A stretch of 44,871 bases of DNA from positions 1-44,871 of the IMG/VR virus record IMGVR_UViG_3300050020_000405; one strand, given 5' to 3'. The translations under genes and the position numbers were made by a program. This document shows positions 5,717-12,003 of the stretch, one piece after another; the first letter of the stretch is position 1; every line of letters starts with the position of its first letter. The notes under the pieces were generated by a model. The model was not told the origin of the DNA and ran no database searches. It saw only the letters and a list, made by a program, of their open reading frames with translations. Origin of the DNA: a virus.

Positions 5717-5890
5717 TTATTCCAGTTCCAAATCCCAGCGCCGCCGCGCCACCAGTCCCGTCCCCGTCCGGCGCGTCACAAACACCGTCCCCCGCGGGCT
5801 GATGACGCACGCCCGGCCCTGTTGCCAGCCCCGCAGCAGCATCCGCAAAGGATGCCGCACCGGGCGCCACGTTGGCCCGGTCAATCGCAT
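5717..5890 (-). CDS. Hypothetical basic protein, 57 residues
   Basis: The ATG at 5890 is preceded by a strong GGGGAGGAAC ribosome site and overlaps the end of the upstream gene by 10 bp. The protein is rich in Arg and Thr with a beta-strand-like ACVISPRGTVFVTRRTG segment. No family is recognised. An upstream in-frame start exists but would overlap the neighbour fully. Confidence 0.55.
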   Translation of the reverse strand: MRLTGPTWRPVRHPLRMLLRGWQQGRACVISPRGTVFVTRRTGTGLVARRRWDLELE

Positions 5891-6102
5891 TTTGGCGGTT
5901 CCTCCCCGCGCGCCCGGCGCAGCAGCACCTGGGCGGCCTGCGACGCCGTGTTCAATTTTTGGGCCGTCTTTTCCAGCCACGGCACCGCCTCCGGCTTCAA
6001 CACACAACCCTTCGCCGTCACCTGCTGCAACAGCTCCTCCGCCAGCCGGCAGCCCATGGCCGAGTCATCCACCATGGCCACCAACAATTGTTCATTGCTC
6101 AT
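5881..6102 (-). CDS. Hypothetical helical protein, 73 residues
   Basis: Starts MSNEQL after an AAAGGA ribosome site. It is mostly helical (EELLQQV, EKTAQKLNTASQAAQVLLRRA). It follows the Pol X-like gene by about 20 bp in the replication-side operon. Size and position would allow a small terminase subunit or an accessory replication protein, but no motif proves either. Confidence 0.6.
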   Translation of the reverse strand: MSNEQLLVAMVDDSAMGCRLAEELLQQVTAKGCVLKPEAVPWLEKTAQKLNTASQAAQVLLRRARGEEPPKCD

Positions 6103-6125
6103 TTCTTGTGTCCTTTCTTTGGTTG

Positions 6126-6707
6126 TTATCGTTTATCCGGAGTTAAATAGTTCAGCCCCACGGTCTCAAACACGCCGGCCTCCCCGTTTATAAAAATGCA
6201 AATCGTCTCATCCGGATCGTCCGCCCCGCAAAAGCCGGCGCTGTAAGGTTTCCACTTCAAACCGCGCGCCTGCGCCGCCTTCGCAATGGCCATGTTGCTC
6301 TCGGCTGGTCCCGTCCGGCACACCAGGTAATTCCACCAGTTCTCCATCGTGGCCGTGAAAAAATCCACTGGCACACCGCTGGCCGTGTGCCGAGCGAGCT
6401 TGATGAGTTCGCCCCAGGTCCGTTGGTTCCGCTTGTTTTCTCGCGGCGCAATCGCCTTTAGGATAATCATATCCTCGATGGCCTTGGCCGCCTGGTTTAC
6501 GGGGCCGGCAAACATAAGGCCGGGAATCGGCTCGTTGCGCACCAGCGGCACAAATAAAATTTCAATGTCGCCCACTTCGTCTTTCTTCCGGCGCATGGAT
6601 CCCGCAACCATGCAGCGGCCAGGTTCGCAAAACGGGGCCAGTGCGCTTTGGATTTCGTTGGCCACGCCCGCCGCCAGCGCGTATGGATATTTTTGCTTGG
6701 CGCTCAT
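6126..6707 (-). CDS. Pol X-like nucleotidyltransferase, 193 residues
   Basis: It has the nucleotidyltransferase pattern of DNA polymerase family X: GSMRRKKDEVGDIEI at residues 36-50, with acidic metal ligands in the GDIE element, and a third Asp in GVPVDFF at about 115, followed by the NYLVCRTGPAESNMAIAKAA segment typical of the Pol X palm/thumb end. Length fits a minimal palm-thumb form without the 8-kDa lyase or HhH domains. It probably adds or fills nucleotides in DNA repair or end processing. The ATG at 6707 overlaps the helicase stop as ATGA, which fixes the start. Confidence 0.75.
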   Translation of the reverse strand: MSAKQKYPYALAAGVANEIQSALAPFCEPGRCMVAGSMRRKKDEVGDIEILFVPLVRNEPIPGLMFAGPVNQAAKAIEDMIILKAIAPRENKRNQRTWGELIKLARHTASGVPVDFFTATMENWWNYLVCRTGPAESNMAIAKAAQARGLKWKPYSAGFCGADDPDETICIFINGEAGVFETVGLNYLTPDKR

Positions 6708-8335
6708 GGTTCCCTTCCGGTTTCCACGTCCAGTTCTTCGCCCTTGTATTGCCCCTCGCCGGACGCCGCCGCCTTTAATTTGTTTTCCTTCAGCCAGCCG
6801 TTCCAATCGTGGAACTTGGTCGAGCTGCGTAAAAAGAGCAGTTCAGCCTTGCCCGTGGGGCCTTCCCGGTTCTTGGCCACCAGCCCGTTCACCCGGTGCG
6901 GGTGACCGTCCCACTTCCGCCAGTTCGGCCCGAACTTTTGCTCCATGCACGACTCGTAAAAATCCTTGGCCGTGTCCCCCAGCTTCGGTCGGTAAAGGAA
7001 CATCACCACGTGCGCGTCCTGTTCCACGGCGCCGCAACCCTTCAGGTCGCTCAACTGCGGCGTGCGCGTCGGGTCCCGCTCCCAGTCCCGGTTCATCTGG
7101 CACAGCACCAGAATTGGGCAATCCAGTTCCTTCCCCAGCGTCAGCAGTTCGTGCGAGATGTCCTCCAGCTCCTCCACCTGGCTCTGCTGCCGCCGGCGCG
7201 GTTCCCCGCGCAGCAGTTGAAAATAATCCACCACAAAGAACCGCACCCCGTGCTGCCGGTGCCAGCGCCGCGCACGGGCCTTCAACTGCCCCACTGTGAT
7301 GCCGGGGCTTTCATCAATGTAAATTCCAGCCTTCGCCAGCGTCTCCGCCGCCTTCACCAGAGGGACAAGGTCCGCGTTCGTGGCAAAGCCCGTCCGCCAC
7401 CGTTGCAAATCCGCGTTCGCCTGCTGAAAGAGCATCCGGCGGCCCAGACTCTTCCGGCTCATTTCCAGGCTGAAAATGCCCACCGGCTTGCCTTGGTGCC
7501 GGTCCATCAACGCGCGCGGTTCCCCGGTTTTTTCGTCCGGCTTCGTCAGCACGTTGCCCGCCGCGTCCTTTTTTTCCGTCCACCATACCGCCTCCAGCGC
7601 CACGTGCTGCGCAATCTGGATGGCCAGCGCCGTCTTGCCCGTGCCCGGCCGCCCGGCGCACACCAGGTAATTGCCGTTGTCGCCGCCCATGCCTGATAGC
7701 ATCTTGTCCAGATACGCCAGCCCCGTCGTCAACCCCTCGATCTGCGCCGCGCCCCGGTGGTAATTCTTTTCAATGCCCGGAATGACTTCCTCCAGAATCA
7801 CCGTCGCCAATTCCCGTTCCGTCGCCGTGCGCCCCTGCGCCAGCTCCTCGATGAGCCGGAAATCCGTCATCACCTCGTCCACCAGCGCGTCCACTTCACC
7901 CTCGTAATCGAACACGCGCCCGACGGTGTTCGTCCCGGTCTGGACCATTTTGCGCAGCAGCCATTTGTCCCGCACCTTGTCGAGGTAATAGAAAATATTC
8001 GCGGCGCTGGGCACGGCATCCTGGAGTTGCGCGAGGTAGGCGATGCCGCCGACTTCATCCAGCATGTTCATGTCCTTCAAGCGGCCCTGCAGCGTGATCA
8101 CGTCAATGACCGGCTGGCCGTGTTCGCGCAGCCAGGTGATGGCGTGCCACACCGTCTGGTGCCGCAAATCGTAAAACCAGTCCGCCGTCAGCCCCTTCTC
8201 GTCCGCTTCGTCCATGCATGTGGTGGGAGCCAGCAACACGCAGCCCAGCACCCCCTGCTCCGCCGCCCCGTCATTCGGCGGCAGCCGGTCCAACTTGATG
8301 GACTGTGGACTTTGGACTGTGGACTTTTTATTCAT
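6704..8335 (-). CDS. dnaB: Replicative DNA helicase, DnaB type, 543 residues
   Basis: A hexameric helicase for phage replication. The N-terminal domain occupies residues ~20-165, a linker follows, then the RecA-like core with Walker A GRPGTGKT at 228-235, a conserved IFSLEMSRKSLGRRM segment, Walker B-like VVDYFQLL at about 368-375 and a QMNRDWERDPTRTPQLSDLKG segment. An insertion of about 25 residues after the Walker A helix carries a charged KTGEPRALMDRHQG loop. Its first 16 residues are partly the translation of a TGGACTGTGGACT-type repeat. It overlaps the upstream initiator gene by 8 bp. Confidence 0.88.
   Translation of the reverse strand: MNKKSTVQSPQSIKLDRLPPNDGAAEQGVLGCVLLAPTTCMDEADEKGLTADWFYDLRHQTVWHAITWLREHGQPVIDVITLQGRLKDMNMLDEVGGIAYLAQLQDAVPSAANIFYYLDKVRDKWLLRKMVQTGTNTVGRVFDYEGEVDALVDEVMTDFRLIEELAQGRTATERELATVILEEVIPGIEKNYHRGAAQIEGLTTGLAYLDKMLSGMGGDNGNYLVCAGRPGTGKTALAIQIAQHVALEAVWWTEKKDAAGNVLTKPDEKTGEPRALMDRHQGKPVGIFSLEMSRKSLGRRMLFQQANADLQRWRTGFATNADLVPLVKAAETLAKAGIYIDESPGITVGQLKARARRWHRQHGVRFFVVDYFQLLRGEPRRRQQSQVEELEDISHELLTLGKELDCPILVLCQMNRDWERDPTRTPQLSDLKGCGAVEQDAHVVMFLYRPKLGDTAKDFYESCMEQKFGPNWRKWDGHPHRVNGLVAKNREGPTGKAELLFLRSSTKFHDWNGWLKENKLKAAASGEGQYKGEELDVETGREP
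8299..8326. repeat. TGGACTGTGGACT-type short tandem repeat
   Basis: Tandem GGACTGT/GGACTTT units at the 5' end of the helicase gene, translated in frame as an N-terminal STVQSPQS segment. The same unit occurs at 22149-22183 and 23511-23542, each time at the 5' end of or just before a gene. Confidence 0.7.
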
Positions 8336-9080
8336 GGTTCACCACCGGTGTAAAATCGCCGCGCCCCTGTTTTTTCTGGATGGCTGTCACGAGCGCGCGG
8401 TTTTTTTTCAAATCCAGCGCTTCCTCATCCGTCCGTTCATCCTCCGCAATTCCATCCAACGCTTTTATCCGCGCTTGCGCCCCCGCAAACTGCTGCGTCT
8501 GCGCACGGCGTCCCTCCTCCTTGGAGGCGAATCCCCCATTTCTTCTCTCTCTCTCTGTGTTTGTCTGTCCTTCCTCTCTATCTATCCTTCCTCTTAGCGA
8601 AATCGTCCCGGCAATCTCCCGGCCTTTTCCAAACTTTGGATTTTCCGTGGGGGAATCTCCCGGCAATCTCCCGGCAATCTCCCAGCCTTTTCCAAACTTT
8701 GGATTTTCCGTGGGGGAATGTAAGTTAAATTCACCGTCTTCCAGCCAGGCGATTCCCTTCGTCAGAAAGTGCTTGATGGCCCCTTCCACCGGCTCCTGGG
8801 GAATGGAAATGAGGTAGGCAATTTCCTGCGCCGTCAGTGCCTCGCCGTTGCGGATAAACCAGCCGCGCTGGCCCTGTTCGGACTGGCTGGCCAGGTCCAC
8901 CATCAGGTTCCACACGCCTAAAAATTCCAGGCCGCGCTCGTGCTGCCGCGTCCGGTTGATGCCCAGCCCCACCAGTTTGTTGGGCTTGGCGTAGAAGGTC
9001 AGTTTGCGGATCTTCCGCGTCTCCGCCGTCTCGTATAACGAGTCCCATTGCTTGATGTGGAGTGCCTTGATCATCACCAT
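8328..9080 (-). CDS. Replication initiator-like protein, 250 residues
   Basis: Residues ~5-120 look like a winged-helix replisome-organiser domain (FLGVWNLMVDLA, EALTAQEIAYLISIPQEPVEGAIKHFLTKGIAWLEDG). The middle has two copies of SPTENPKFGKG..EIAG; the C-terminal third is charged and helical. It sits directly upstream of and overlaps the DnaB gene, the place of lambda O-type or DnaD-type initiators that load the helicase. ATG at 9080 has GAGGA 10 bases upstream; an ATG at 9074 touching the previous stop (TGATG) is equally possible. Confidence 0.7.
   Translation of the reverse strand: MVMIKALHIKQWDSLYETAETRKIRKLTFYAKPNKLVGLGINRTRQHERGLEFLGVWNLMVDLASQSEQGQRGWFIRNGEALTAQEIAYLISIPQEPVEGAIKHFLTKGIAWLEDGEFNLHSPTENPKFGKGWEIAGRLPGDSPTENPKFGKGREIAGTISLRGRIDREEGQTNTERERRNGGFASKEEGRRAQTQQFAGAQARIKALDGIAEDERTDEEALDLKKNRALVTAIQKKQGRGDFTPVVNHE
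8540..8735. other. Candidate replication origin inside the initiator gene
   Basis: Two near-identical 46-bp direct repeats (8611-8656 and 8674-8719, one mismatch) contain smaller GCAATCTCCC units, of which three or four are present. Beside them lies a ~55-nt almost pure pyrimidine tract (about 8540-8600, CT repeats). Iterons in the middle of an initiator gene just before the helicase gene recall the lambda ori in gene O. Confidence 0.5.
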
Positions 9081-9631
9081 TGGCCTTTCTTCCTCGGCGT
9101 GGGCCGCGCCAGGTCGTAGAGGTCCGTCATGCCGGCATAAGCCGTCACCTGCCTCGCCGGCAGCTCCATCCCGCGCCGGAAATTCGCCGCGCTCCGCACC
9201 CGCACCCGCAGCAGCGTTCGGGGTCGCTCATGGTCCTCCGCCACCGGGCACGCCGTCAGCATGTGTTTGTTCGCCAGGGTGCAATTCACTACCTTCAACG
9301 CCACGGTTTCCTCGGCCGGACTGGCCGGCTCGGGCGGCGGCGCGTTTTTTCGGGCGGCGGCCGTTTTTTCGGGGCCCACATCGTCCGCAGTCGTCCGCAC
9401 GCGCGTTTTTTCCAGTTTCACGTCCGCCAAGGCCAGCAGGCGGGTCGCCGCGTCCTGGCTCAACCAGACGCGTTTTTTGTAGCGCTCAAAATCCGGACCT
9501 TCCACCAGTCGCTTTTCCCGCAACGAACGCATTTCATCCTTTGTCAGGCCCAGCCGATGCCTCACCGCGTTCTCCTCGAATGGAAAGCCCAGCGGCGCTC
9601 CCGGCGTGGGCGTCAAATCAATCGCGCTCAT
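9074..9631 (-). CDS. Hypothetical early protein, 185 residues
   Basis: The ATG at 9631 has a good AAAGGAG site. The N-terminal ~70 residues contain RLGLTKDEMRSLREKRL and VWLSQDAATRLLALAD, which look like helix-turn-helix or MerR-like recognition helices; a Pro/Ala-rich linker follows and the C-terminal part is beta-rich (LKVVNCTLANKHMLTACPV ... RTLLRVRVRS). No family is recognised. It lies between the small poly-G gene and the replication initiator and probably acts in early replication or regulation. Confidence 0.6.
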   Translation of the reverse strand: MSAIDLTPTPGAPLGFPFEENAVRHRLGLTKDEMRSLREKRLVEGPDFERYKKRVWLSQDAATRLLALADVKLEKTRVRTTADDVGPEKTAAARKNAPPPEPASPAEETVALKVVNCTLANKHMLTACPVAEDHERPRTLLRVRVRSAANFRRGMELPARQVTAYAGMTDLYDLARPTPRKKGQW

Positions 9632-9800
9632 AAAACTCCTTTTGTCCTGAAAATTTCCGGCCTGTTGACCCATCGTCCATCGCTACCCGCCCAGGTCGCG
9701 GCATCCCCCCCCCCCCTGTCCGTTCTGGTAGCTCGCACCCTTTTGAGTCCGGGCAAGCCAGCTTGGTGGCGCACAAAGGAGGGTATGTAGTCAAAGTCAT
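9618..9800 (-). CDS. Small early protein with a poly-G tract, 60 residues
   Basis: The ATG at 9800 overlaps the upstream stop as ATGA and the end overlaps the next start, so the spacing fits an operon gene. The frame crosses 12 consecutive G (C on the + strand, 9705-9716), giving GGGG in the protein. A second frame from ATG at 9810 also stays open for 60 codons and ends with ATGA onto the next start, so one-base changes in the tract would swap C-termini. Which frame is real is uncertain. No family is recognised. Confidence 0.4.
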   Translation of the reverse strand: MTLTTYPPLCATKLACPDSKGCELPERTGGGGMPRPGRVAMDDGSTGRKFSGQKEFYERD

Positions 9801-10369
9801 GGTTTATCATTGGCTTTTGTCGTGGTTACAGTTGACTCAACGTCAATTGCAGGCACTGGCAGTCCGCGCTGCCGCAAGTAATCGAGCACGTGGTGAACCT
9901 CGATCGTGAGGCGAGGCGGAGCTTCGCCGCTGATTGGTCCAGTCCCGTCGAGTATCGCCTTTTTGTCCACTGCAACCCCCACCACAATGGGTAAAACATT
10001 GGCCGACACGCAGCCTGACTCCAGCTTTTCAATGAGCCGTTCGCAGCCAAGCTCAGCAATGAGACCCAAGTTGCGGCTCACCCTTTGTTTAAGGTCGTCC
10101 AACTTTCCGTTTTCCTCGAGCACGCGAAGCACGGCATGCACCGAGTTCGGCGAAATGTGGAAACGCTTGGCTACGGTGAGAACCTGGCCGCATTCCAGGA
10201 ATGCCTGGGCGATGGCAGCCGCTCGTTCCTCGGCCTTGCACGTGATTTTGCCAGAATGGATGAACTTTTTGGCGGCGGCGACGAGCAACACGTCGTTTGG
10301 CAACGCATCCACGGGGAACAAACCCGGCTGACTATCTTCGCTGGGTATTGGGGGGGCTGCGGTCATAGT
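9797..10369 (-). CDS. Helix-turn-helix DNA-binding protein, 190 residues
   Basis: Residues ~45-95 form an HTH: ERAAAIAQAFLECGQVLTV followed by AKRFHISPNSVHAVL, then a long helix. After it comes a conserved-looking VLPIVVGVAVDKKAILDG segment and a C-terminal helix. This plan is seen in phage HTH proteins that act as regulators or as small-terminase-like proteins; which applies is not clear. The ATG at 10369 lies 23 bp after the previous stop; an upstream alternative start would run through the neighbour. Confidence 0.65.
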   Translation of the reverse strand, partial: TMTAAPPIPSEDSQPGLFPVDALPNDVLLVAAAKKFIHSGKITCKAEERAAAIAQAFLECGQVLTVAKRFHISPNSVHAVLRVLEENGKLDDLKQRVSRNLGLIAELGCERLIEKLESGCVSANVLPIVVGVAVDKKAILDGTGPISGEAPPRLTIEVHHVLDYLRQRGLPVPAIDVESTVTTTKANDKP

Positions 10370-10391
10370 CCAAACGTGAAAAGCAAAAAAA

Positions 10392-10700
10392 TCACGCGCG
10401 CTCCTTGGCCAGCTTCCGGCGCAATTCTCCGGTGTTGCGCGCTTTGATACCGACATCATAAAAAAAACGCCGCGCGCCTAGGAACGCGTTCACGGCACTG
10501 GCCGGGATGCGCAGCTCGCCCGCAATCTCCACCGGCTCGCTAACCACGCGGGCCGGTGCGCCCGTGCGCAAGGTCAGTTCGCCTGCTTTGCACTTGTCGC
10601 GCCAGAACTCCGGGGAAAAGCCAAGAAGGTAAAATAGCTCGCGCGGGCTGTAATACTTTTCCACCACGCGCTGGGCACCGTTATGTGTGGGCATCGTCAT
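10392..10700 (-). CDS. Excisionase-like small wHTH protein, 102 residues
   Basis: Residues ~14-75 carry a winged-helix pattern of the MerR/excisionase kind: KYYSPRELFYLLGFSPEFWR, a short turn and a basic strand, then RIPASAVNAFL. The C-terminus is basic. Size and early position fit an Xis/Cox-type directionality factor for the integrase or a small early regulator. The ATG at 10700 is used; a second ATG is 6 bp further on. There is no strong ribosome site. Confidence 0.55.
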   Translation of the reverse strand: MTMPTHNGAQRVVEKYYSPRELFYLLGFSPEFWRDKCKAGELTLRTGAPARVVSEPVEIAGELRIPASAVNAFLGARRFFYDVGIKARNTGELRRKLAKERA

Positions 10701-10812
10701 GTTTGTCGGTCAAAAGGTTTGCGGGCTGCTGGCTGCCGAAGGCCAGTTTCCGAATTGGTGCCCTCGGCAGCGTGTCTTTAGACAGCCGGGCCGTGTGGCC
10801 CAAGCCTGTCAT
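10681..10812 (-). CDS. Small early ORF, 43 residues
   Basis: An open frame from ATG at 10812 to TAA that fills the gap between two operon genes: it begins 10 bp after one stop and overlaps the next gene start by 20 bp. The product is hydrophilic (MTGLGHTARLSKD...). No family is recognised and there is no clear ribosome site, so coding is only supported by the tight fit. Confidence 0.35.
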   Translation of the reverse strand: MTGLGHTARLSKDTLPRAPIRKLAFGSQQPANLLTDKHDDAHT

Positions 10813-10822
10813 TGATTTCGGT

Positions 10823-11122
10823 TTAACTTACGGAACCAGCGAACTCCACGGCGCTATAATCAGGAAAACATTCCGCGCGGCACGCCGGGCAGATCCCATG
10901 AGTCATCCAAAGGTGGCGGCCGCGGCAAAACATAGTCAGCGGCGCCACGTGCATGTAGCGCTGGCACCAGGCACACTGGCGATGGATTGCCAGCCAGGCC
11001 AGCGCGCGCGCCCAGAGCGTTGGGCGCTGGCAATGGCTGGTAGCGGGAGTTGGAATTGACCCAACGACCTCACGGTTATGAGCCGCGCGATCTGCCACTG
11101 ATCTATCCCGCAATGAATTCAC
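10823..11122 (-). CDS. Zinc-ribbon-like ORF overlapping the tRNA gene
   Basis: The C-terminal half has CAWC ... HGICPAC, a two-CxxC pattern like the short zinc ribbon at the end of some signalling proteins of Verrucomicrobiota and related bacteria. The frame starts with GTG overlapping the previous stop (GTGA), but its first ~28 codons run through the tRNA-Met on the same strand. The real protein may start later with a non-standard codon, or the tRNA-like part may be translated from unprocessed transcript. Confidence 0.35.
   Translation of the reverse strand: MNSLRDRSVADRAAHNREVVGSIPTPATSHCQRPTLWARALAWLAIHRQCAWCQRYMHVAPLTMFCRGRHLWMTHGICPACRAECFPDYSAVEFAGSVS
11038..11112 (-). tRNA. tRNA-Met (CAT)
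   Basis: A complete cloverleaf can be drawn: acceptor TGCGGGA/TCCCGCT (six pairs, the first a T-T mismatch), D-stem GATC/GATC, anticodon stem CGCGG/CCGTG with loop CTCATAA, variable AGGTC, T-stem GTTGG/CCAAC with loop GTCAATT, discriminator A and encoded CCA. The anticodon is CAT. The three G-C pairs of an initiator anticodon stem are not all present, so an elongator (or an Ile tRNA with modified C34) is likelier. The mismatch at 1-72 and G at position 54 are unusual. Confidence 0.75.
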
Positions 11123-11319
11123 GCCGCCACCTTCTCTCTCTTGTTTCGAGAAACTACTCCAGGAATCTCGGCTAGTTCTGTTTCACGCTGTTGCAAATCG
11201 CGCTGTAACAGGCGTTCGTAGGGTAGCACCGCTTCCGCCTCGTCGGGCGTCGCGCGCCGGCGGATAATCCGCGCCAGCTCCAGCAGCCGGGTCAATACTT
11301 CTTTCTTCGCGTCGTTCAT
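11119..11319 (-). CDS. First leftward early protein, 66 residues
   Basis: A charged all-helical protein (EVLTRLLELARIIRR, DEAEAVLPYERLLQRDLQQRETELAEI). It takes the cro position, divergent from the repressor, but has no visible helix-turn-helix. The ATG at 11319 is only 9 bp downstream of a good -10-like box, so the transcript could be leaderless. It ends in GTGA overlap with the next ORF. Confidence 0.55.
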   Translation of the reverse strand: MNDAKKEVLTRLLELARIIRRRATPDEAEAVLPYERLLQRDLQQRETELAEIPGVVSRNKREKVAA

Positions 11320-11324
11320 TGCGA

Positions 11325-11359
11325 GTTGACTCTACCACAGATGAACGATTTAGGTCAAC
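11325..11359. promoter_or_regulatory. Candidate operator in the divergent control region
   Basis: GTTGAC (11325-11330) and GTCAAC (11354-11359) are inverted half-sites that cover the -10 and -35 boxes of the leftward promoter and lie just before the rightward one. This is the place for repressor binding; the assignment is inferred from position and symmetry only. Confidence 0.35.
11329..11358 (-). promoter_or_regulatory. Leftward early promoter (candidate)
   Basis: On the minus strand TTGACC (-35), an 18-bp spacer and TAGAGT (-10) lead to a start site only a few bases before the ATG at 11319. It would drive the whole early leftward series. Confidence 0.45.
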
Positions 11360-11366
11360 ATTTATC

Positions 11367-11394
11367 TTTACAAAAGTGCAACTTTCTTTATAGT
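11367..11394 (+). promoter_or_regulatory. Repressor promoter (candidate), leaderless
   Basis: TTTACA (11367-11372), a 16-bp spacer and TATAGT (11389-11394). The repressor ATG follows the -10 box by only 9 bases, so the predicted transcript starts at or one to three bases before the AUG. Lambda cI from PRM is the known model for a leaderless phage repressor mRNA. Confidence 0.5.
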
Positions 11395-11403
11395 GAACAG
11401 GAA

Positions 11404-11835
11404 ATGAGCAATTTTGGGGCAAAGCTGGCTGAAACTCTTGAGCAAAACAAGCTCTCACAGGCCGAATTGTCGCGTTTGACGGACATTAGCGAGGCGTTAA
11501 TTTCCAAATGGATGAATGGCCAGCAGACTTTTGTTAGCACTGAAGACTTGGGAAAACTTTGTGTGCATATCACCAGCAAGCCGAAAGAACGGGCGGAATT
11601 AGTGCGTGCTCATCTATACGACGAGATGCCAGACAAGGGGGCTGAATTACTCAACGTCAGCATCTCCGGCACCATAAGTTATCTTAAAGAAACTGCGCCC
11701 GCGAGAGCACCGCTTCCGTTGAATCTTCAAAGAGCATTCAAAATTCTACAACGCGAAGCTCTGCATGATGCCGACGTGCGTGCGGTCATCCTCGGTCTCA
11801 CAAAAATAGTTGCGCCCGAAACCCGCGAGGAGTAA
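11404..11835 (+). CDS. XRE-family repressor (CI-like), 143 residues
   Basis: The N-terminal ~65 residues form a classical XRE helix-turn-helix: LSQAELSRLTDISEALISKW, then a fourth helix. The C-terminal part is helical, without a LexA-type Ser/Lys protease domain, so inactivation would not follow the RecA-cleavage route. It is divergent from the early operon, which marks it as the lysogeny repressor. The ATG at 11404 is preferred over one at 11326 because the HTH begins right after it and the promoter ends just before it. Confidence 0.75.
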   Translation: MSNFGAKLAETLEQNKLSQAELSRLTDISEALISKWMNGQQTFVSTEDLGKLCVHITSKPKERAELVRAHLYDEMPDKGAELLNVSISGTISYLKETAPARAPLPLNLQRAFKILQREALHDADVRAVILGLTKIVAPETREE

Positions 11836-11844
11836 ACCGATGCC

Positions 11845-12003
11845 ATGTTTATCGTCCAACTTGTTTTATTCGTTGTCGGTCTCACCAGTCTGTGCCTGTT
11901 GGTTGAATGGCTCACAACCGCATCTCCTTGGGTGTTTGCCGGCGTCTGTGTTGTCGCGTGGCTTTCCTTTCAAGCTGGCAAATGTAATCACCCCAACCCA
12001 TGA
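11845..12003 (+). CDS. Small two-helix membrane protein, 52 residues
   Basis: ATG at 11845, preceded by GAGGAG; the product MFIVQLVLFVVGL... has two hydrophobic segments (about residues 1-20 and 27-43) around a polar TTASP turn, and a short polar tail. Its TGA overlaps the integrase ATG as ATGA. Position between repressor and integrase suggests a gene expressed in the lysogen, for example for superinfection exclusion, but no family is recognised. Confidence 0.6.
   Translation: MFIVQLVLFVVGLTSLCLLVEWLTTASPWVFAGVCVVAWLSFQAGKCNHPNP

Noticed and set aside
5717-6007. Longer form (96 codons) of the 57-residue gene
   Set aside because: The first 39 codons overlap the 73-residue gene entirely, and a strong ribosome site precedes the inner ATG.
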